Counted from the first letter of the stretch, positions 58,401-62,665 are shown. The stretch: 64,000 bases of DNA from Trileptium ribeirensis (GCA_030248225.1 JASANE010028610.1:44494-108493); one strand, 5' to 3'. The notes: generated by a model not told the origin, from the sequence alone. A program made the numbers and translations.

Positions 58401-61400
58401 CCCTGCGAGGTTCTAATTAATAAATGGAAGCACAAGTGGTGTCTCCGCAATCAGTTATTTTTGCACATATGCTACTCAACTTAGCGACTCCGGAGGGATG
58501 CAAGGATGAGTAATCCTTACCAGGATCCGGGCACCGACAAAGTTTTACTCTCTCCCAACTTACCCATAGGGCATTTTTATAAACCTTGGAAATTGTATAA
58601 TACAAATCTATTCCATTTGCCGTAATATACTAAGCGTCTAGGTCGGCAAATTCCCAACTACTGTGAAAATTGTTGGATTTTAATAACTGAACAGGACGAA
58701 GAAAAAGGAAAAACAAAAGCAAAACCAGAAACAGAATCTTCATGCCTAGCTGTGTAATATACTATCATTATACTAGCCGGACAAGAGTTATAATGTAGAA
58801 ACGAGTGAAATGACCGTCGCCGTCGCCATCACAAACATTAGCTTTGACATAGCGAAAAGTACTAAAAGGTGCAACTCCGTGGTTATATCTTGCGGCCAAA
58901 TAGCACAATAGGTTATGCTTATTTTCTATAAGGCTGTGGATTTGGTACAAAAAGCGTCTATTTTTCTCGAATTCAGTGCTCTAAAGGCCCGACAGTGGTT
59001 TCGATATATATGATTCTGTAGAAACAACGAAGCTGCATATTTTGCTGGTTTTACTATTTTATGCTATTGTTCTCATGTTTTTCCTTCTTGCTTTCTGTTT
59101 TAATTTTTGGTTTTTGTTTCCTCCTGGTTATGCGATTTTCCGTTTGTTGTGTGGTTTTGTAGAACATTAATGGAATTTCAACGACTTAAAATCGCATTAA
59201 TCATATATTTAGAATAATTTGTGTCACCTCTCGAACTTTCTGTTACCTTTTGAAATTGTTTCAACTAATTTTCTGTTATGTTTCGTACCAGAAACAAATT
59301 TCTTACTTTCTGCATTGCCACGTGCGCTTCCTGTAATTTTCTCTGAATCATTCTTGATTGTCAAGCTGTGTTCAGTTTGCCGAGGGCCTAAAATTAATTC
59401 AGGTTAACATCATAGTATATATTCATTTCGTATATTATTTCACCAGCTGAAAATATAGTTTGCAAACCAGTTTTCGATGTTCTCGGTTACGATGTTTTCA
59501 ATAACTTGGCGAAATTTTCTTAGCCCATTAATTCCTACAGCTGTTGGATAACAACAAATATAGTTTGAATATGTTGCACTAACTAAATTCGGCAGAGTAT
59601 TATACACGATTGTACTTGTGTTGTTATTCTCTTGCTTTGCGAAGCGCTTTAAGGATCCGAGTTGTAGCTTCGAGATAGGTCAATGGTTAGTAAACACGAC
59701 TTTCACACAAGTTCGTGGTCCGACACATTGTAGCGACCAGTAACTGTTCACCGATACTCGAAGGGTAAATTAATTCAGGGCTTAAATGGTTAATCGATAT
59801 TTAGTGTGTCGCATGTTGAACGTTTTAACTCCTGAAATTGTTCGACAGCAACAAGTTACGTTTGAATGTCTTGTACTGGCCAACAAACTTTGGGAGGAGC
59901 CTTAAGGATCCGAATAATATGTTCCAAGATAGATCAATAGTTAGTAAACGTGACTTTCACAACAAGTATTCGGAGTCCTATACCTCGTGGCGACCAGTAA
60001 CTGATCATTGATACTCGAGATCTATATTACCTCGGGACGTAAACGGCTAATCTATTTTTGATATAAATTTGACAGCTAAATCATTATAACATTTAAATTT
60101 GATACAGTCACAGCTAAATCTACCATTTTGTTATCAGATTTCATATAAATCATATAGGTTGGGAACTTTCACAATATAATTTTCGACTTTTCAATGTTTC
60201 AAACTTTTTCATATTTCGGTTGTTTACAAGCAGCCAATCTGCTGATGTGGGCTCCTGCTTAGACATCGGGAAAAATAATGTTGCTGCATACTACGGTTTT
60301 GACATACAATTCCGTATCACTGTGTCATGAGCACTGGGCCGCGGTTCCGGTTTGTCACACAAACATTTAAATTTCGATGATAGTATTTTATATACAACCA
60401 GTAGAGAAAAATGGCTTTTTTGTATACGTATTCAAGACCTTATTCTCAAGTATAGTTAATGTTTAACAACGTTAGTTCGCTACCTCAAAGTCAAATTTGA
60501 CAGCATTGTTTGGGGGAGATAATGCACATTCAATCGTCACAGTATGATATATAACGTTTTACGTACATCTTTTAGGGTGACTAAATTTTATGAAGATAAT
60601 TTGAGGTATACATTTCCAAGTCAAGTTTATATATACTTAGCATCGCAAAACAAGTTATCGTAGTATCAAATAAGAACAAAATATATTTAAAACTTAGTCG
60701 GAATTTTATTTATCTCGTTAAGGTTTACATGTAATTCATGTTTTATAAAAGCAGGAATTATTAAAATTTACTTGATTTTATTTGGTCAACGTATAAAGTT
60801 TGAAATACATTTATATTACTGCAACCTCGTATTTATAAAGATGTGTTAGGTCATGTTCACGCGGAGTCCGACCTATTCGCTTAGATCCGAACCTATTTAA
60901 TGGCACATGCAGAATTGTAAGGAATTCGAATCGATGTAGCGCGAAAAACGCAAACAGCAAACAAAGAGTACAAGTAGTTGAAGAATTTGGCATTATCGGT
61001 TAACCCTCCGAGGCCTGAGGGGGGCCTGTGAGGTCTCTGCAGGCATTATATAACTATTTCTCACTGATTTTTGCGTATTGTTACCTGAAATTAGGTGACA
61101 ATATGCCTATGGATCTTTGGCATTCGGCCATGTTAAAATTTTTATTGAACCGATCTATGGAACAGTGTTATAAGCCAGGGGCTTCATAGGCCCACCCCTC
61201 AGGCCTTAGAGAAGTGCAAAAATTCGAAATCATATACTCTTGTTTTCATACCCTTCCTAGGCCTGAGGGGGGGGCCTGTGGGGCCCCGTTGCTATATATC
61301 ACGTTATATTTCAGATGTATGTTCTATATAGAGATTATACGCAAACATGGATAAAAGATATAATTTGCAAGAGGCAATAGAATTATGGCAAATGGTCTTC

Positions 61401-62665
61401 ATGAGCCGACAATCGCGGCAATCAGATGTTTTGGCGTCACGGTAATGGAACAGCGCGCGGCACAAGAGACATACAGAGGTATGTCAGTTGCTGATAGGAT
61501 CATTTTTGCAAGATACTTACCAGGGTTCTATTAGGTTCTGTATGCGACTGACTAGACTACTAACTACTGACTCATCCGGGATTGAAGGATATATATTTTT
61601 CCATAGAAGTCATACAATTATCTCTGACTGCCAATCTGCTTATTATAATGCCGTACATGGTAGTTCGTTAAAACCAAGTGTTTTGCACAATAGCGAAAAA
61701 AAACTGTTTTGAACTAGCAGTTATTATTATACTAAAGTCATATATCTTATTTGTGTTATGCAATTTTACTTCGTTACAAAAAATATCCAGTACCATGTTC
61801 ACGGTCACGGTAAATCATGCATGTGCACACACATATTTATCCATTGAATGGTTATGATAGCTTATTTGGGCATTATAGTCCAACTCTTACATTTATTTCG
61901 ACTGATTGACCGCGCTAGGATCAGTATTGCCCACAACTGGGCTCTATGTCGGAATTTCAGAATCCCAACCAGCTGGAAGAAAACCGTGCTTCATGTGCCC
62001 ACCTAAGCTAAAGCGCAAGATACATCGCACCTGCTGCGTTTGCTTCCCAAATGTCTGTGGCGAACACTCTACGACAAAGGTCTGCTGCCGAGAATGCCAA
62101 CAAGAATGAATATCGTCGACTATTTGATGTACATTGATCAAAATATTATTTGGAACATTGTTTTGAATTAGTTATTTTGCAAGTTTATAAGCACGGTACA
62201 CGCTGCATTTGTGGGTTAGGAGCGATTTTTTCAATTATTTATGTCAAACTCGCACACTAGACTAGTATGTCACAAAGGGCCTCACAGGCCCCCCTCAGGC
62301 CTTGCCGTAGTATAAAAAGCTCAGTCCTTGAAGGGTTAAACTCACATATGATGCAATATCACCAGAAATCAGGTTGCATTGGAGCGGATCAAATTAGGCT
62401 GGCTGGGACGCAATAAGATCGTAGCCATACAAGTGCAATACTAACTTTTATGAACAATTATGTTTATTTGTCTCATAATAAATATACATAACTATTCAGT
62501 ACTAAGTGCGCAAACCAATAGGAGCGATTATAATTACGATCCGAGGCGTTCGTTTTGCTTACCTGCCATTTTCGAAAACTGCATGCTACGACTGCGTGCC
62601 TTTTTGACGGGTGGCTCTCGGCCATTTCTTTGTTTAATTGGGCGACCAGACTTTTCTACATTCAT
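7225..62665 (-). CDS. CCDC40: CCDC40 (FAP172) orthologue, axonemal 96-nm ruler coiled-coil protein, 22 coding exons
   Basis: Gene span; exons are listed individually. The 22 exons join in compatible phases to 3072 nt, 1023 residues plus TGA. Human CCDC40 is somewhat longer, with a longer acidic N-terminus. Residues 1-145 are polar and probably disordered; about 146-1023 is nearly continuous heptad-type coiled coil. Family-specific segments appear in the expected order: DPDHPLLRRYQ (about 147-157), QKKKLIQQW (about 355-363), SAADIDSLKKLIKTLQ (about 702-717), HRLQMKHSQQLKQQDRLIK (about 822-840) followed by EMERTISKRD, and the C-terminal RETLPAAEPALRRIEYLLQAY. Known role of the family: a CCDC39/CCDC40 heterodimer lies along doublet microtubules and sets the 96-nm repeat that docks inner dynein arms, the nexin-dynein regulatory complex and radial spokes; loss in humans causes primary ciliary dyskinesia. 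The introns, up to 9.1 kb, are packed with transposons. Exon borders were set by eye from splice consensus and phase, and untranslated exons were not determined. Confidence 0.87.
8608..10429. mobile_element. Merlin DNA transposon, nearly intact
   Basis: A 1822-bp element with long terminal inverted repeats, 8608-8919 and 10111-10429, starting GGCATAAGTCTAATATCGGG. It is flanked by a perfect 8-bp target duplication, AATTTACT (8600-8607 and 10430-10437). It encodes an ISXO2/IS1595-related transposase with two frameshifts. Length, GG ends, 8-bp duplication and transposase type all fit the Merlin superfamily. Long homopolymer A/T tracts lie in each inverted repeat. Confidence 0.95.
9072..9952 (+). 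pseudogene. Merlin transposase (ISXO2-like DDE), two frameshifts
   Basis: The ATG at 9072 opens MDVFEITEQLRDERAA. An N-terminal zinc ribbon is visible as CPVC followed by WRCPPKAC. A frameshift near 9310-9330 moves the frame to the core, where CQIDESVMVKRKYNRG carries the first catalytic Asp and RRERWVFGIYD follows. A second frameshift near 9595 leads to the frame with HSDEWRAY (second Asp) and HTNHVECMWRNAKQKFK (catalytic Glu region), ending at the TAA at 9950-9952. All expected domains are present in about 290 codons. Only small indels disable it, so the copy is young, though as read it cannot make a full transposase. Confidence 0.93.
10652..10810 (-). CDS. CCDC40: CCDC40 coding exon 21
   Basis: Residues 891-943 (SDLEIEQARNQLNELQASLE), acidic coiled coil. 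Acceptor gttttatag, donor ATG|gtaaat, phase 0 on both sides. Confidence 0.88.
10811..12000. other. Intron 20, right part: nothing recognised
   Basis: AT-rich intronic DNA with scattered short frames and no recognisable transposase, RNA gene or clear repeat. Confidence 0.4.
12008..12720. repeat. Candidate foldback repeat rich in GACGGC motifs
   Basis: Two GC-rich blocks, about 12010-12115 and 12545-12710, with a smaller one near 12285, stand out from AT-rich surroundings. They share words such as ACGGCCGG, CCGTTAAA and ATTTTCC..GG in both orientations. This suggests the ends of an inverted-repeat transposon of about 0.7 kb. Exact termini and target duplication were not found. Confidence 0.4.
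12721..14863. other. Intron 20: mostly unrecognised, one repeat fragment
   Basis: No gene. A GC-richer patch at about 13840-13990 ends TTCGCTTGCTTTGCGAGC...TCAAGGATCC and resembles the start of the tandem duplication at 59630-59660 (CTTGCTTTGCGAAGCGC...AAGGATCC), so it is probably a copy of the same unnamed repeat. The open frame at 13592-13816 has no recognisable domain. Confidence 0.4.
15000..16940 (+). pseudogene. LINE ORF2 fragment: RT, C-terminal domain and CCHC-type finger
   Basis: About 15029-15575 encodes RT motifs (GCVLEPTLLALYLAAMLEF, then QLLYADDSALVASN with an intact YADD, then GLRINTAKTE). The reading is cut by the MITE at 15574-16346 and resumes at 16355 with KVYNAAVLPCLLYATETL and RLRHLRQIMNI-type thumb sequence, then LRWAGHISRMPEDRLPKKVL. 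It ends at 16938 with a zinc-knuckle-like FSCDYCDRRCRSRAGLTAH. Stops near 15145 and 16743 make it dead. It is unlike the LINE relic at 1090-2700 in sequence and belongs to another family. The endonuclease half is absent. Confidence 0.9.
15574..16346. mobile_element. Foldback MITE inserted in the LINE, 8-bp target duplication
   Basis: A 773-bp element with inverted repeats of about 300 bp beginning GGGTCTTTTCTTTTAGCCCC and ending in its complement. Both flanks carry AAACTGCA (15566-15573 and 16347-16354), a perfect 8-bp duplication of the LINE coding sequence. The core, about 15868-16083, is repeat family A. No ORF. An 8-bp duplication and G-rich ends fit a Merlin- or hAT-mobilised MITE; the superfamily is undecided. 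Confidence 0.92.
17040..17360 (-). pseudogene. Mariner/Tc1-type transposase C-terminal fragment
   Basis: The minus-strand reading contains DGAPPHFAMAVRRWLDETFP, then RRGPGEWPAPSPGLNPSDFF, then KPRTLLCLKEAISEYLSI in a shifted frame. DGAPPH carries the second catalytic Asp and SPxLNPxDFF the third-acid region of the Tc1/mariner family common in invertebrate genomes. Stops and at least one frameshift are present, and the N-terminal DNA-binding half is missing. Confidence 0.85.
17713..18454. other. Intron 20: nothing recognised
   Basis: AT-rich sequence without recognisable coding, RNA or repeat structure between the mariner relic and repeat family A copy 3. Confidence 0.4.
18455..18640. repeat. 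Interspersed repeat family A, copy 3
   Basis: Diverged copy with the ordered blocks ATGCCATCCCGTTCTCGATAT, AGCCTTAGGTTAGGTCCTT, AAGTCGAGAGACTGCCGTCCC and CAGTTCCTTTTCCAATGCTA. It matches the core of the MITE at 15574-16346. Confidence 0.6.
18950..19256. mobile_element. MITE with TGCAAAAAC termini and internal TTGAGTCAA repeats
   Basis: The left arm (18950-19012) and right arm (about 19190-19251) are inverted copies: TGCAAAAACGTTGAATCAAAT against TGCAAAAACATTGAATTAAAT, continuing through GAGTCnGTnCTTTTTAA to GCTTGAG. The interior is filled with near-repeats of GAATTTGAGTCAA in both orientations. It is about 300 bp with no ORF. Target duplication not resolved. Confidence 0.8.
19897..20046 (-). 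CDS. CCDC40: CCDC40 coding exon 20
   Basis: Residues 841-890. It begins EMERTISKRDLLLTKGESF, the continuation of the exon 19 signature. Acceptor ttgtgcag, donor CAT|gtaagt, phase 0 on both sides. The following intron, 9.1 kb, is the largest. Confidence 0.92.
20047..22480. other. Intron 19: nothing recognised
   Basis: AT-rich intron between exons 20 and 19. The short open frames here (for example at 20206, 21387 and 22088) show no domain, conserved motif or coding composition. Confidence 0.45.
22490..22855. repeat. Interspersed repeat family B, copy 1
   Basis: Two GC-rich arms (about 22500-22610 and 22745-22835) flank an AT-rich core containing GGCAAAA and AAATTTCAAAAATT words. The same architecture recurs at 26250-26650 and, in the opposite orientation, at about 57010-57310; a GC-rich arm alone is at about 27795-28000. 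It abuts the donor of CCDC40 exon 19 at 22861. Confidence 0.55.
22862..23027 (-). CDS. CCDC40: CCDC40 coding exon 19
   Basis: Residues 785-840: TETWATKIEEAKNLNSVDD and then HRLQMKHSQQLKQQDRLIK, a core CCDC40 signature. Acceptor cattcag in phase 2, donor AAG|gtttga in phase 0. An interspersed repeat lies directly downstream of the donor. Confidence 0.92.
23673..23748 (-). repeat. tRNA-derived SINE head or tRNA pseudogene
   Basis: The minus strand carries an A-box-like TCGAGTGGGTTAAGCGCG (23716-23733 region) and a B-box GTTCGAGTCCT (23683-23693) at tRNA-like spacing. Proper acceptor and anticodon stems cannot be formed, so it is not a working tRNA gene. It is probably the promoter head of a decayed SINE. 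Confidence 0.6.
24324..24515 (+). pseudogene. Gypsy-type retrotransposon integrase fragment
   Basis: One frame reads TGRFHTVHIDIIAPFPPSDD, the catalytic-core opening with the first Asp (HxDI). It is joined, after a deletion, to LISDRGAQFNSALW, the second-Asp motif. The normally intervening 40-50 residues are missing. No LTR, RT or gag remnant was found nearby, so this is a scrap of an LTR element. Confidence 0.85.
24877..24968 (-). CDS. CCDC40: CCDC40 coding exon 18
   Basis: Residues 755-784 (DAELECVELEERLISVGNER), continuing the conserved FLENLK-DAE segment of exon 17. Acceptor attttag in phase 0, donor TAGA|gtaaga in phase 2. Confidence 0.9.
25165..25790. repeat. About 65-bp direct repeat flanking a 500-bp insert
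   Basis: The segment GAATAGTCTGCTAAnnnnnAAAATAC followed by ATTAATAAATTAAATTATAT occurs at about 25168-25220 and again at about 25729-25782. Between them lies a segment starting with GAGCGAGGCGAAGCCGAGCG and containing GTCCGTTCGTTAGTTCGTTC and AACCACTGAACCGATTTTAA, wording familiar from widespread animal interspersed repeats. Either a duplicated target or a local duplication would explain it. Confidence 0.65.
26250..26650. repeat. Interspersed repeat family B, copy 2
   Basis: GC-rich arms (26255-26370 and 26515-26640) around a core with at least five spaced GGCAAA/AATTGG words, then AAATTTCAAAAATTTTTTGCC as in copy 1. A 134-codon open frame crosses it on the plus strand, but it is low-complexity and follows the repeat, so it is not annotated as a gene. 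Confidence 0.6.
27230..27560. other. GC-richer patch, unidentified
   Basis: A block of higher GC than its surroundings with a 105-codon minus-strand frame. No motif is recognisable. It may be the relic of a mobile element. Confidence 0.3.
27795..28010. repeat. Interspersed repeat family B, partial copy
   Basis: A GC-rich arm of the family (GGGGATTCTCCCAAAAGCGTG, CCCGTTCCCCTGGTAGGTCGC, then runs of CCCACTCCCGCC and CCCGAAGG). The AT-rich GGCAAA core seen in copies 1 and 2 is absent. Confidence 0.45.
28011..29150. other. Intron 17: nothing recognised
   Basis: Intronic DNA with short random frames; no gene, RNA or transposon signature seen. Confidence 0.4.
29166..29232 (-). repeat. tRNA-derived SINE head
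   Basis: The minus strand reads an A-box TAGCTCAGCGGTTTGCG and a B-box AGGTTCGATCCC at tRNA-like spacing. The acceptor stem does not close and no anticodon stem is formed. Probably the 5' end of a tRNA-derived SINE; its tail is not recognisable. Confidence 0.65.
29830..30025. repeat. Interspersed repeat family A, copy 4
   Basis: Ordered matches to the family: AGTAACCCAGATGAGCG, GTCATGCTGTTCTCCATAT, AGCCTTAGTCTAAGCTTAGG, a GGGGGCTAACACGCCCCGGAC hairpin, and AGCTGTTGTTTTTCTAAAAC. Confidence 0.6.
30929..31098 (-). CDS. CCDC40: CCDC40 coding exon 17
   Basis: Residues 698-754, with the diagnostic SAADIDSLKKLIKTLQAQTN and then TRFLENLK at the exon end. Acceptor gattccag in phase 1, donor AAG|gtaccc in phase 0. 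Confidence 0.9.
31735..32515. mobile_element. Candidate TIR element with TTACTCCC termini
   Basis: Left, about 31748-31787: TTTTACTCCCGAGCAATTATT followed by ACTCCTCTG. Right, about 32460-32510, read on the minus strand: GATGTTACTCCCTCTTGGCA then AATATTACTCCCTTTGACCG. The arms share paired TTACTCCC words at similar spacing in inverted orientation. The interior (about 31890-32390) has higher GC, like decayed coding sequence, but no protein family is recognised. Confidence 0.4.
33285..33543 (-). CDS. CCDC40: CCDC40 coding exon 16 (GC donor)
   Basis: The longest exon, residues 612-697 (QLSKEIQSANAKLANLQTDW, later EQNVQSENEIGTLRDAIS). Acceptor gttacag; an alternative acceptor six bases upstream keeps the frame and would add two residues. 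The donor appears to be a GC type, GAAG|gcatgt, in phase 1. It restores a continuous reading into exon 17, and no good GT donor in that phase is visible nearby. Confidence 0.8.
33600..34850. other. Intron 15, upstream of the palindromic Merlin: nothing recognised
   Basis: AT-rich intron with no recognisable gene or repeat family. A GTTTGTTTGTATGTTTG-type low-complexity tract lies near 34135-34180. Confidence 0.4.
34859..36149. mobile_element. Palindromic (inverted-duplicated) Merlin derivative
   Basis: A 1291-bp element with a perfect 8-bp target duplication, CCAGTGTC (34851-34858 and 36150-36157). Left arm 34859-35463 and right arm 35547-36149 are reverse complements with only a few differences, around an 83-bp loop. 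Each arm has one Merlin terminal inverted repeat plus the end of the transposase gene. The arms share one internal deletion junction (TTTGTGCTTTGCATTCCTC), corresponding to loss of about 310 bp between 9590 and 9900 of the Merlin at 8608. It encodes no transposase and would depend on another copy to move. Confidence 0.93.
36158..37807. other. Intron 15, downstream part: nothing recognised
   Basis: AT-rich DNA with short random frames; no recognisable repeat or gene. Confidence 0.4.
37808..37945 (-). CDS. CCDC40: CCDC40 coding exon 15
   Basis: Residues 566-611 (LEVERLEQDVSKYSKLAEKK). It ends in a break in the coiled coil (GSESFATPRQ). Acceptor ttcaaag, donor CAA|gttagt, phase 0 on both sides. 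Confidence 0.85.
37946..40621. other. Intron 14: nothing recognised
   Basis: No transposase, RNA gene or repeat family recognised. Open frames at 38220-38576 and 38912-39274 are long for the region but lack motifs and are probably chance. Confidence 0.4.
40622..40735 (-). CDS. CCDC40: CCDC40 coding exon 14
   Basis: Residues 528-565 (CSELEQQLRKETLHGTSVEE). Acceptor attctag, donor ATG|gtaaca, phase 0 on both sides. Confidence 0.86.
41999..42127 (-). pseudogene. Unidentified coding-like fragment in CCDC40 intron 13
   Basis: The minus-strand frame reads ESTTGIADLEPQRVSAETFP followed by a Pro/Asn/Tyr-rich stretch. It has protein-like composition and a higher GC content than its surroundings. CCDC40 exons 13 and 14 already join in phase without it and it has no coiled-coil character, so it is unlikely to be a CCDC40 exon. 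Family unknown; possibly a transposon or captured-gene scrap. Confidence 0.25.
42634..42816 (-). CDS. CCDC40: CCDC40 coding exon 13
   Basis: Residues 467-527 (YIQQQLVTASNKLRTEQSEL, later ASQKQLKKLLERNAVL). Acceptor gttttag, donor TTG|gtgagt, phase 0 on both sides. Confidence 0.88.
43260..43470. repeat. Interspersed repeat shared with 58640-58830
   Basis: GCCAACTACCATGAAAATT, then AAAAAAGACAAAGCAAGAGC, then GCCTAGCTACAGTTGCAATAT align in order with 58648-58830 (CCCAACTACTGTGAAAATTG, AAGAAAAAGGAAAAACAAA, GCCTAGCTGTGTAATATAC), including the later GTCGTCGTCGG against GTCGCCGTCGCC. Unnamed family, extent uncertain. Confidence 0.45.
43751..44425. mobile_element. Inverted-repeat element with 30-bp palindromic tandem units
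   Basis: The left arm starts TTGCTGATTCACAGAATAATG, then GCGCCCATTCACTC; the right arm on the minus strand starts ATTGCTGATTCACAGAATAA, then TGCGCCCATCAACTC. Inside each arm is a tandem run of 30-bp units, each a near-palindrome centred on TACGACATGTCGTA. Left units begin at 43794, 43824, 43854 and 43884; right units at about 44288, 44318 and 44348. A second, inner inverted pair (TAGTTTGATATTGGTG near 44039 and CACCAATATCAAACTG near 44241) makes the structure nested. No transposase seen. Confidence 0.75.
44622..44744 (-). CDS. CCDC40: CCDC40 coding exon 12
   Basis: Residues 426-466 (LEEIRRKMEQSRHTANNYDA). Acceptor atattttag, donor TCG|gtaaac, phase 0 on both sides. Confidence 0.85.
45111..45231 (-). 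CDS. CCDC40: CCDC40 coding exon 11
   Basis: Residues 385-425, a very Lys/Gln/Glu-rich helix (LQRKQKEKQKQELRLRDIEK). Acceptor ttttcag in phase 2, donor GAC|gtgaga in phase 0. Confidence 0.86.
45775..45878 (-). CDS. CCDC40: CCDC40 coding exon 10
   Basis: Residues 351-384, containing ELAAQKKKLIQQWDSTL, one of the most recognisable CCDC40 segments. Acceptor attctag. The donor is taken as TTAAT|gtatat in phase 2, which fits exon 11; a gc dinucleotide after CTTCAG is an alternative that would break the phase. Confidence 0.85.
46595..46735 (-). CDS. CCDC40: CCDC40 coding exon 9
   Basis: Residues 304-350 (LDRLTEAGLSLENDLKTLT), a coiled coil with a KKKR cluster near its end. Acceptor ttttttcag, donor GAA|gtaggt, phase 0 on both sides. 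Confidence 0.88.
46736..48180. other. Intron 8, right part: nothing recognised
   Basis: AT-rich DNA. Short frames at 46917-47193 have no recognisable motif. Confidence 0.4.
48190..48855. repeat. 93-bp tandem repeat array, about 7 copies
   Basis: The word GGAAATACCATGTTTATCAC starts at 48207, 48299, 48392, 48485, 48576, 48669 and 48762, giving periods of 91-93 bp. Units are nearly identical apart from a few substitutions and a 3-bp loss in one. Because 93 is a multiple of three, long apparent reading frames run through the array; they have no start context or domain and are artefacts. Confidence 0.95.
49393..49547 (-). CDS. CCDC40: CCDC40 coding exon 8
   Basis: Residues 252-303 (AELLADDLHIKELTENIPM, then IVRNAVKRAKTDLKDVR). 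Acceptor tattttag in phase 1; donor CAG|gtataa in phase 0. Confidence 0.86.
49924..49989 (-). CDS. CCDC40: CCDC40 coding exon 7
   Basis: A 66-bp microexon encoding residues 230-251 (QMKDVHSKRLEELEELKAA). Acceptor ttttcag, donor GCAG|gtaatt, phase 1 to phase 1. Both phases are needed to join exons 6 and 8, which is strong support for so short an exon. Confidence 0.85.
49990..52366. other. Intron 6: mostly unrecognised
   Basis: No gene. A GC-richer block at about 50740-51115 (GTCCGAAAACAAACGTGTAC through GCAAACAGTTTGGCAGGGC) looks like decayed foreign or coding sequence, but no family is recognised. Confidence 0.35.
52367..52520 (-). CDS. CCDC40: CCDC40 coding exon 6
   Basis: Residues 179-229, highly charged coiled coil (EVSKLKAELRKLELDRSEV). 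Acceptor cttttag, donor AATG|gtaaac, phase 0 in and phase 1 out. Confidence 0.85.
52828..54600 (-). mobile_element. Pogo-like (Tc1/mariner superfamily) element, decayed
   Basis: A transposase relic (53380-54419) is bracketed by repeats of a TTGCTAGGTnGACAC motif. On the left, copies lie at about 52840, 52911 and 52954 pointing inward. On the right, inverted copies (GTGTCGACCTAGCAA, TGTCCACCTAAGCAG, GTGTCGACCTAACG) lie at about 54543-54600. These look like terminal and subterminal transposase-binding repeats. The exact ends and TA duplication could not be fixed. Confidence 0.7.
53380..54419 (-). pseudogene. Pogo/jerky-type DDE transposase C-terminus with PHD finger
   Basis: The upstream frame (54419-53898) has NNVKLFPLPSHTSNVLQPLD, DVGVFASFKKSWEQ and SGFRKTGIFPFNPNSV, the C-terminal half of the DDE_1 domain of pogo/Tigger/jerky transposases. 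A frameshift near 54040 moves to the second frame (54027-53380), an acidic linker followed by a C4HC3 PHD-type finger (CRQC, CIDCCEWAH, FFCRPC with ordered Cys/His spacing) and the stop. The N-terminal helix-turn-helix and first catalytic Asp are absent. Pogo-like transposases with C-terminal PHD-like fingers are known in invertebrates. Not a working gene as read. Confidence 0.88.
54620..55988. other. Intron 5: nothing recognised
   Basis: AT-rich intron. The 129-codon frame at 55310-55699 lies in low-GC sequence, has no motif and is probably chance. Confidence 0.4.
55989..56072 (-). CDS. CCDC40: CCDC40 coding exon 5
   Basis: Residues 151-178. It opens with PLLRRYQVAV, which completes the family's conserved DPDHPL...RFQ-type segment with exon 4, then starts the coiled coil. 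Acceptor ctgttgcag, donor CAT|gtaagg, phase 0 on both sides. Confidence 0.88.
57010..57310. repeat. Interspersed repeat family B, inverted copy
   Basis: On the minus strand the AT core shows repeated AATTGGCAAAnG, AAAACTGG and AATTTCAAAA words in the order seen in the copy at 26250-26650. The adjacent GC-rich arm (GGTGCGGTCCCGGGACGATG and GTCCCGG) lies at about 57225-57310. Confidence 0.5.
57596..57714 (-). CDS. CCDC40: CCDC40 coding exon 4
   Basis: Residues 111-150, ending in the CCDC40 signature DPDH at the exon edge before a gtatgt donor. Acceptor ttttcag. The segment LLWSTLSAEEGLTSADVIDP precedes the start of the conserved coiled-coil body. Confidence 0.85.
57917..58003 (-). CDS. CCDC40: CCDC40 coding exon 3
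   Basis: Residues 81-110 (NNGLSESYVENYTTLSNMSR). The acceptor has a strong pyrimidine tract ending cctcag. The donor is the weak point: GTAG|gttttt keeps phase with exon 4, while the better-looking TTTG|gtaggt four bases earlier would break the frame. Transcript data may therefore move this border. Confidence 0.5.
58430..58830. repeat. Interspersed repeat, partner of 43260-43470
   Basis: The 58648-58830 part aligns in order with 43275-43460 (CCCAACTACTGTGAAAATTG and following words). The upstream GC-richer part, containing TTACCAGGATCCGGGCACCG, may belong to the same unnamed element. Confidence 0.45.
59247..59387 (-). CDS. CCDC40: CCDC40 coding exon 2
   Basis: Residues 35-81: polar, Ser/Thr/Lys-rich and probably disordered (QTEHSLTIKNDSEK). 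The acceptor is ttttag and the donor AAAG|gtaaca. Phase 1 in and phase 1 out fit exons 1 and 3. The N-terminal part of the family is poorly conserved, so support comes from the open frame, splice sites and phase rather than from family motifs. Confidence 0.65.
59520..60060. repeat. Diverged tandem duplication, about 250-300 bp unit
   Basis: Ordered matches between 59527-59780 and 59824-60040: TTAATTCCTACAGCTGTTGGA against TTAACTCCTGAAATTGTTCGA, AAGGATCCGAGTTGTAGCTTCGAGATAGGTCAATGGTTAGTAAAC-like sequence against its partner, and GCGACCAGTAACTG in both. An AAGGATCC-containing relative occurs near 13970. Confidence 0.7.
60061..61003. other. Intron 1, left of piggyBac: nothing recognised
   Basis: AT-rich DNA without recognisable features up to the TTAA at 61000-61003. 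Confidence 0.4.
61004..62335. mobile_element. piggyBac-like element, internally decayed, between TTAA sites
   Basis: TTAA lies at 61000-61003 and 62336-62339. The termini are CCCTCCGAGGCCTGAGG and, inverted, CCCTTCAAGGACTGAGC, as in piggyBac. A GC-rich word GGCCTGAGGGGGGCCTGTG recurs at about 61013, 61263 and (inverted) 61190 and 62285, forming subterminal repeats. At 1332 bp it is about half an autonomous element. Protein remnants: an ATG at 61347 opening MDKRYNLQEAIELWQM, and a C-terminal Cys-rich piece at 61906-62109. Confidence 0.85.
61906..62109 (+). pseudogene. piggyBac transposase C-terminal Cys-rich domain remnant
   Basis: The frame ends in a cluster CFMC, CCVC, CGEH, CCREC with paired-cysteine spacing, resembling the zinc-binding C-terminal domain of piggyBac transposases, and lies where that end is expected. 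The central DDD catalytic domain is missing. The first half of the frame is not convincingly coding. Confidence 0.65.
62563..62665 (-). CDS. CCDC40: CCDC40 coding exon 1
   Basis: Residues 1-34 plus one base. The start is placed at the ATG of MNVEKSGRPIKQRNG. It is followed by a basic, Arg/Ser-rich stretch and an excellent donor, GCAG|gtaagc, in phase 1. The frame stays open upstream of this ATG for about 40 codons without a convincing start, so an upstream in-frame start cannot be fully excluded. Confidence 0.75.
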
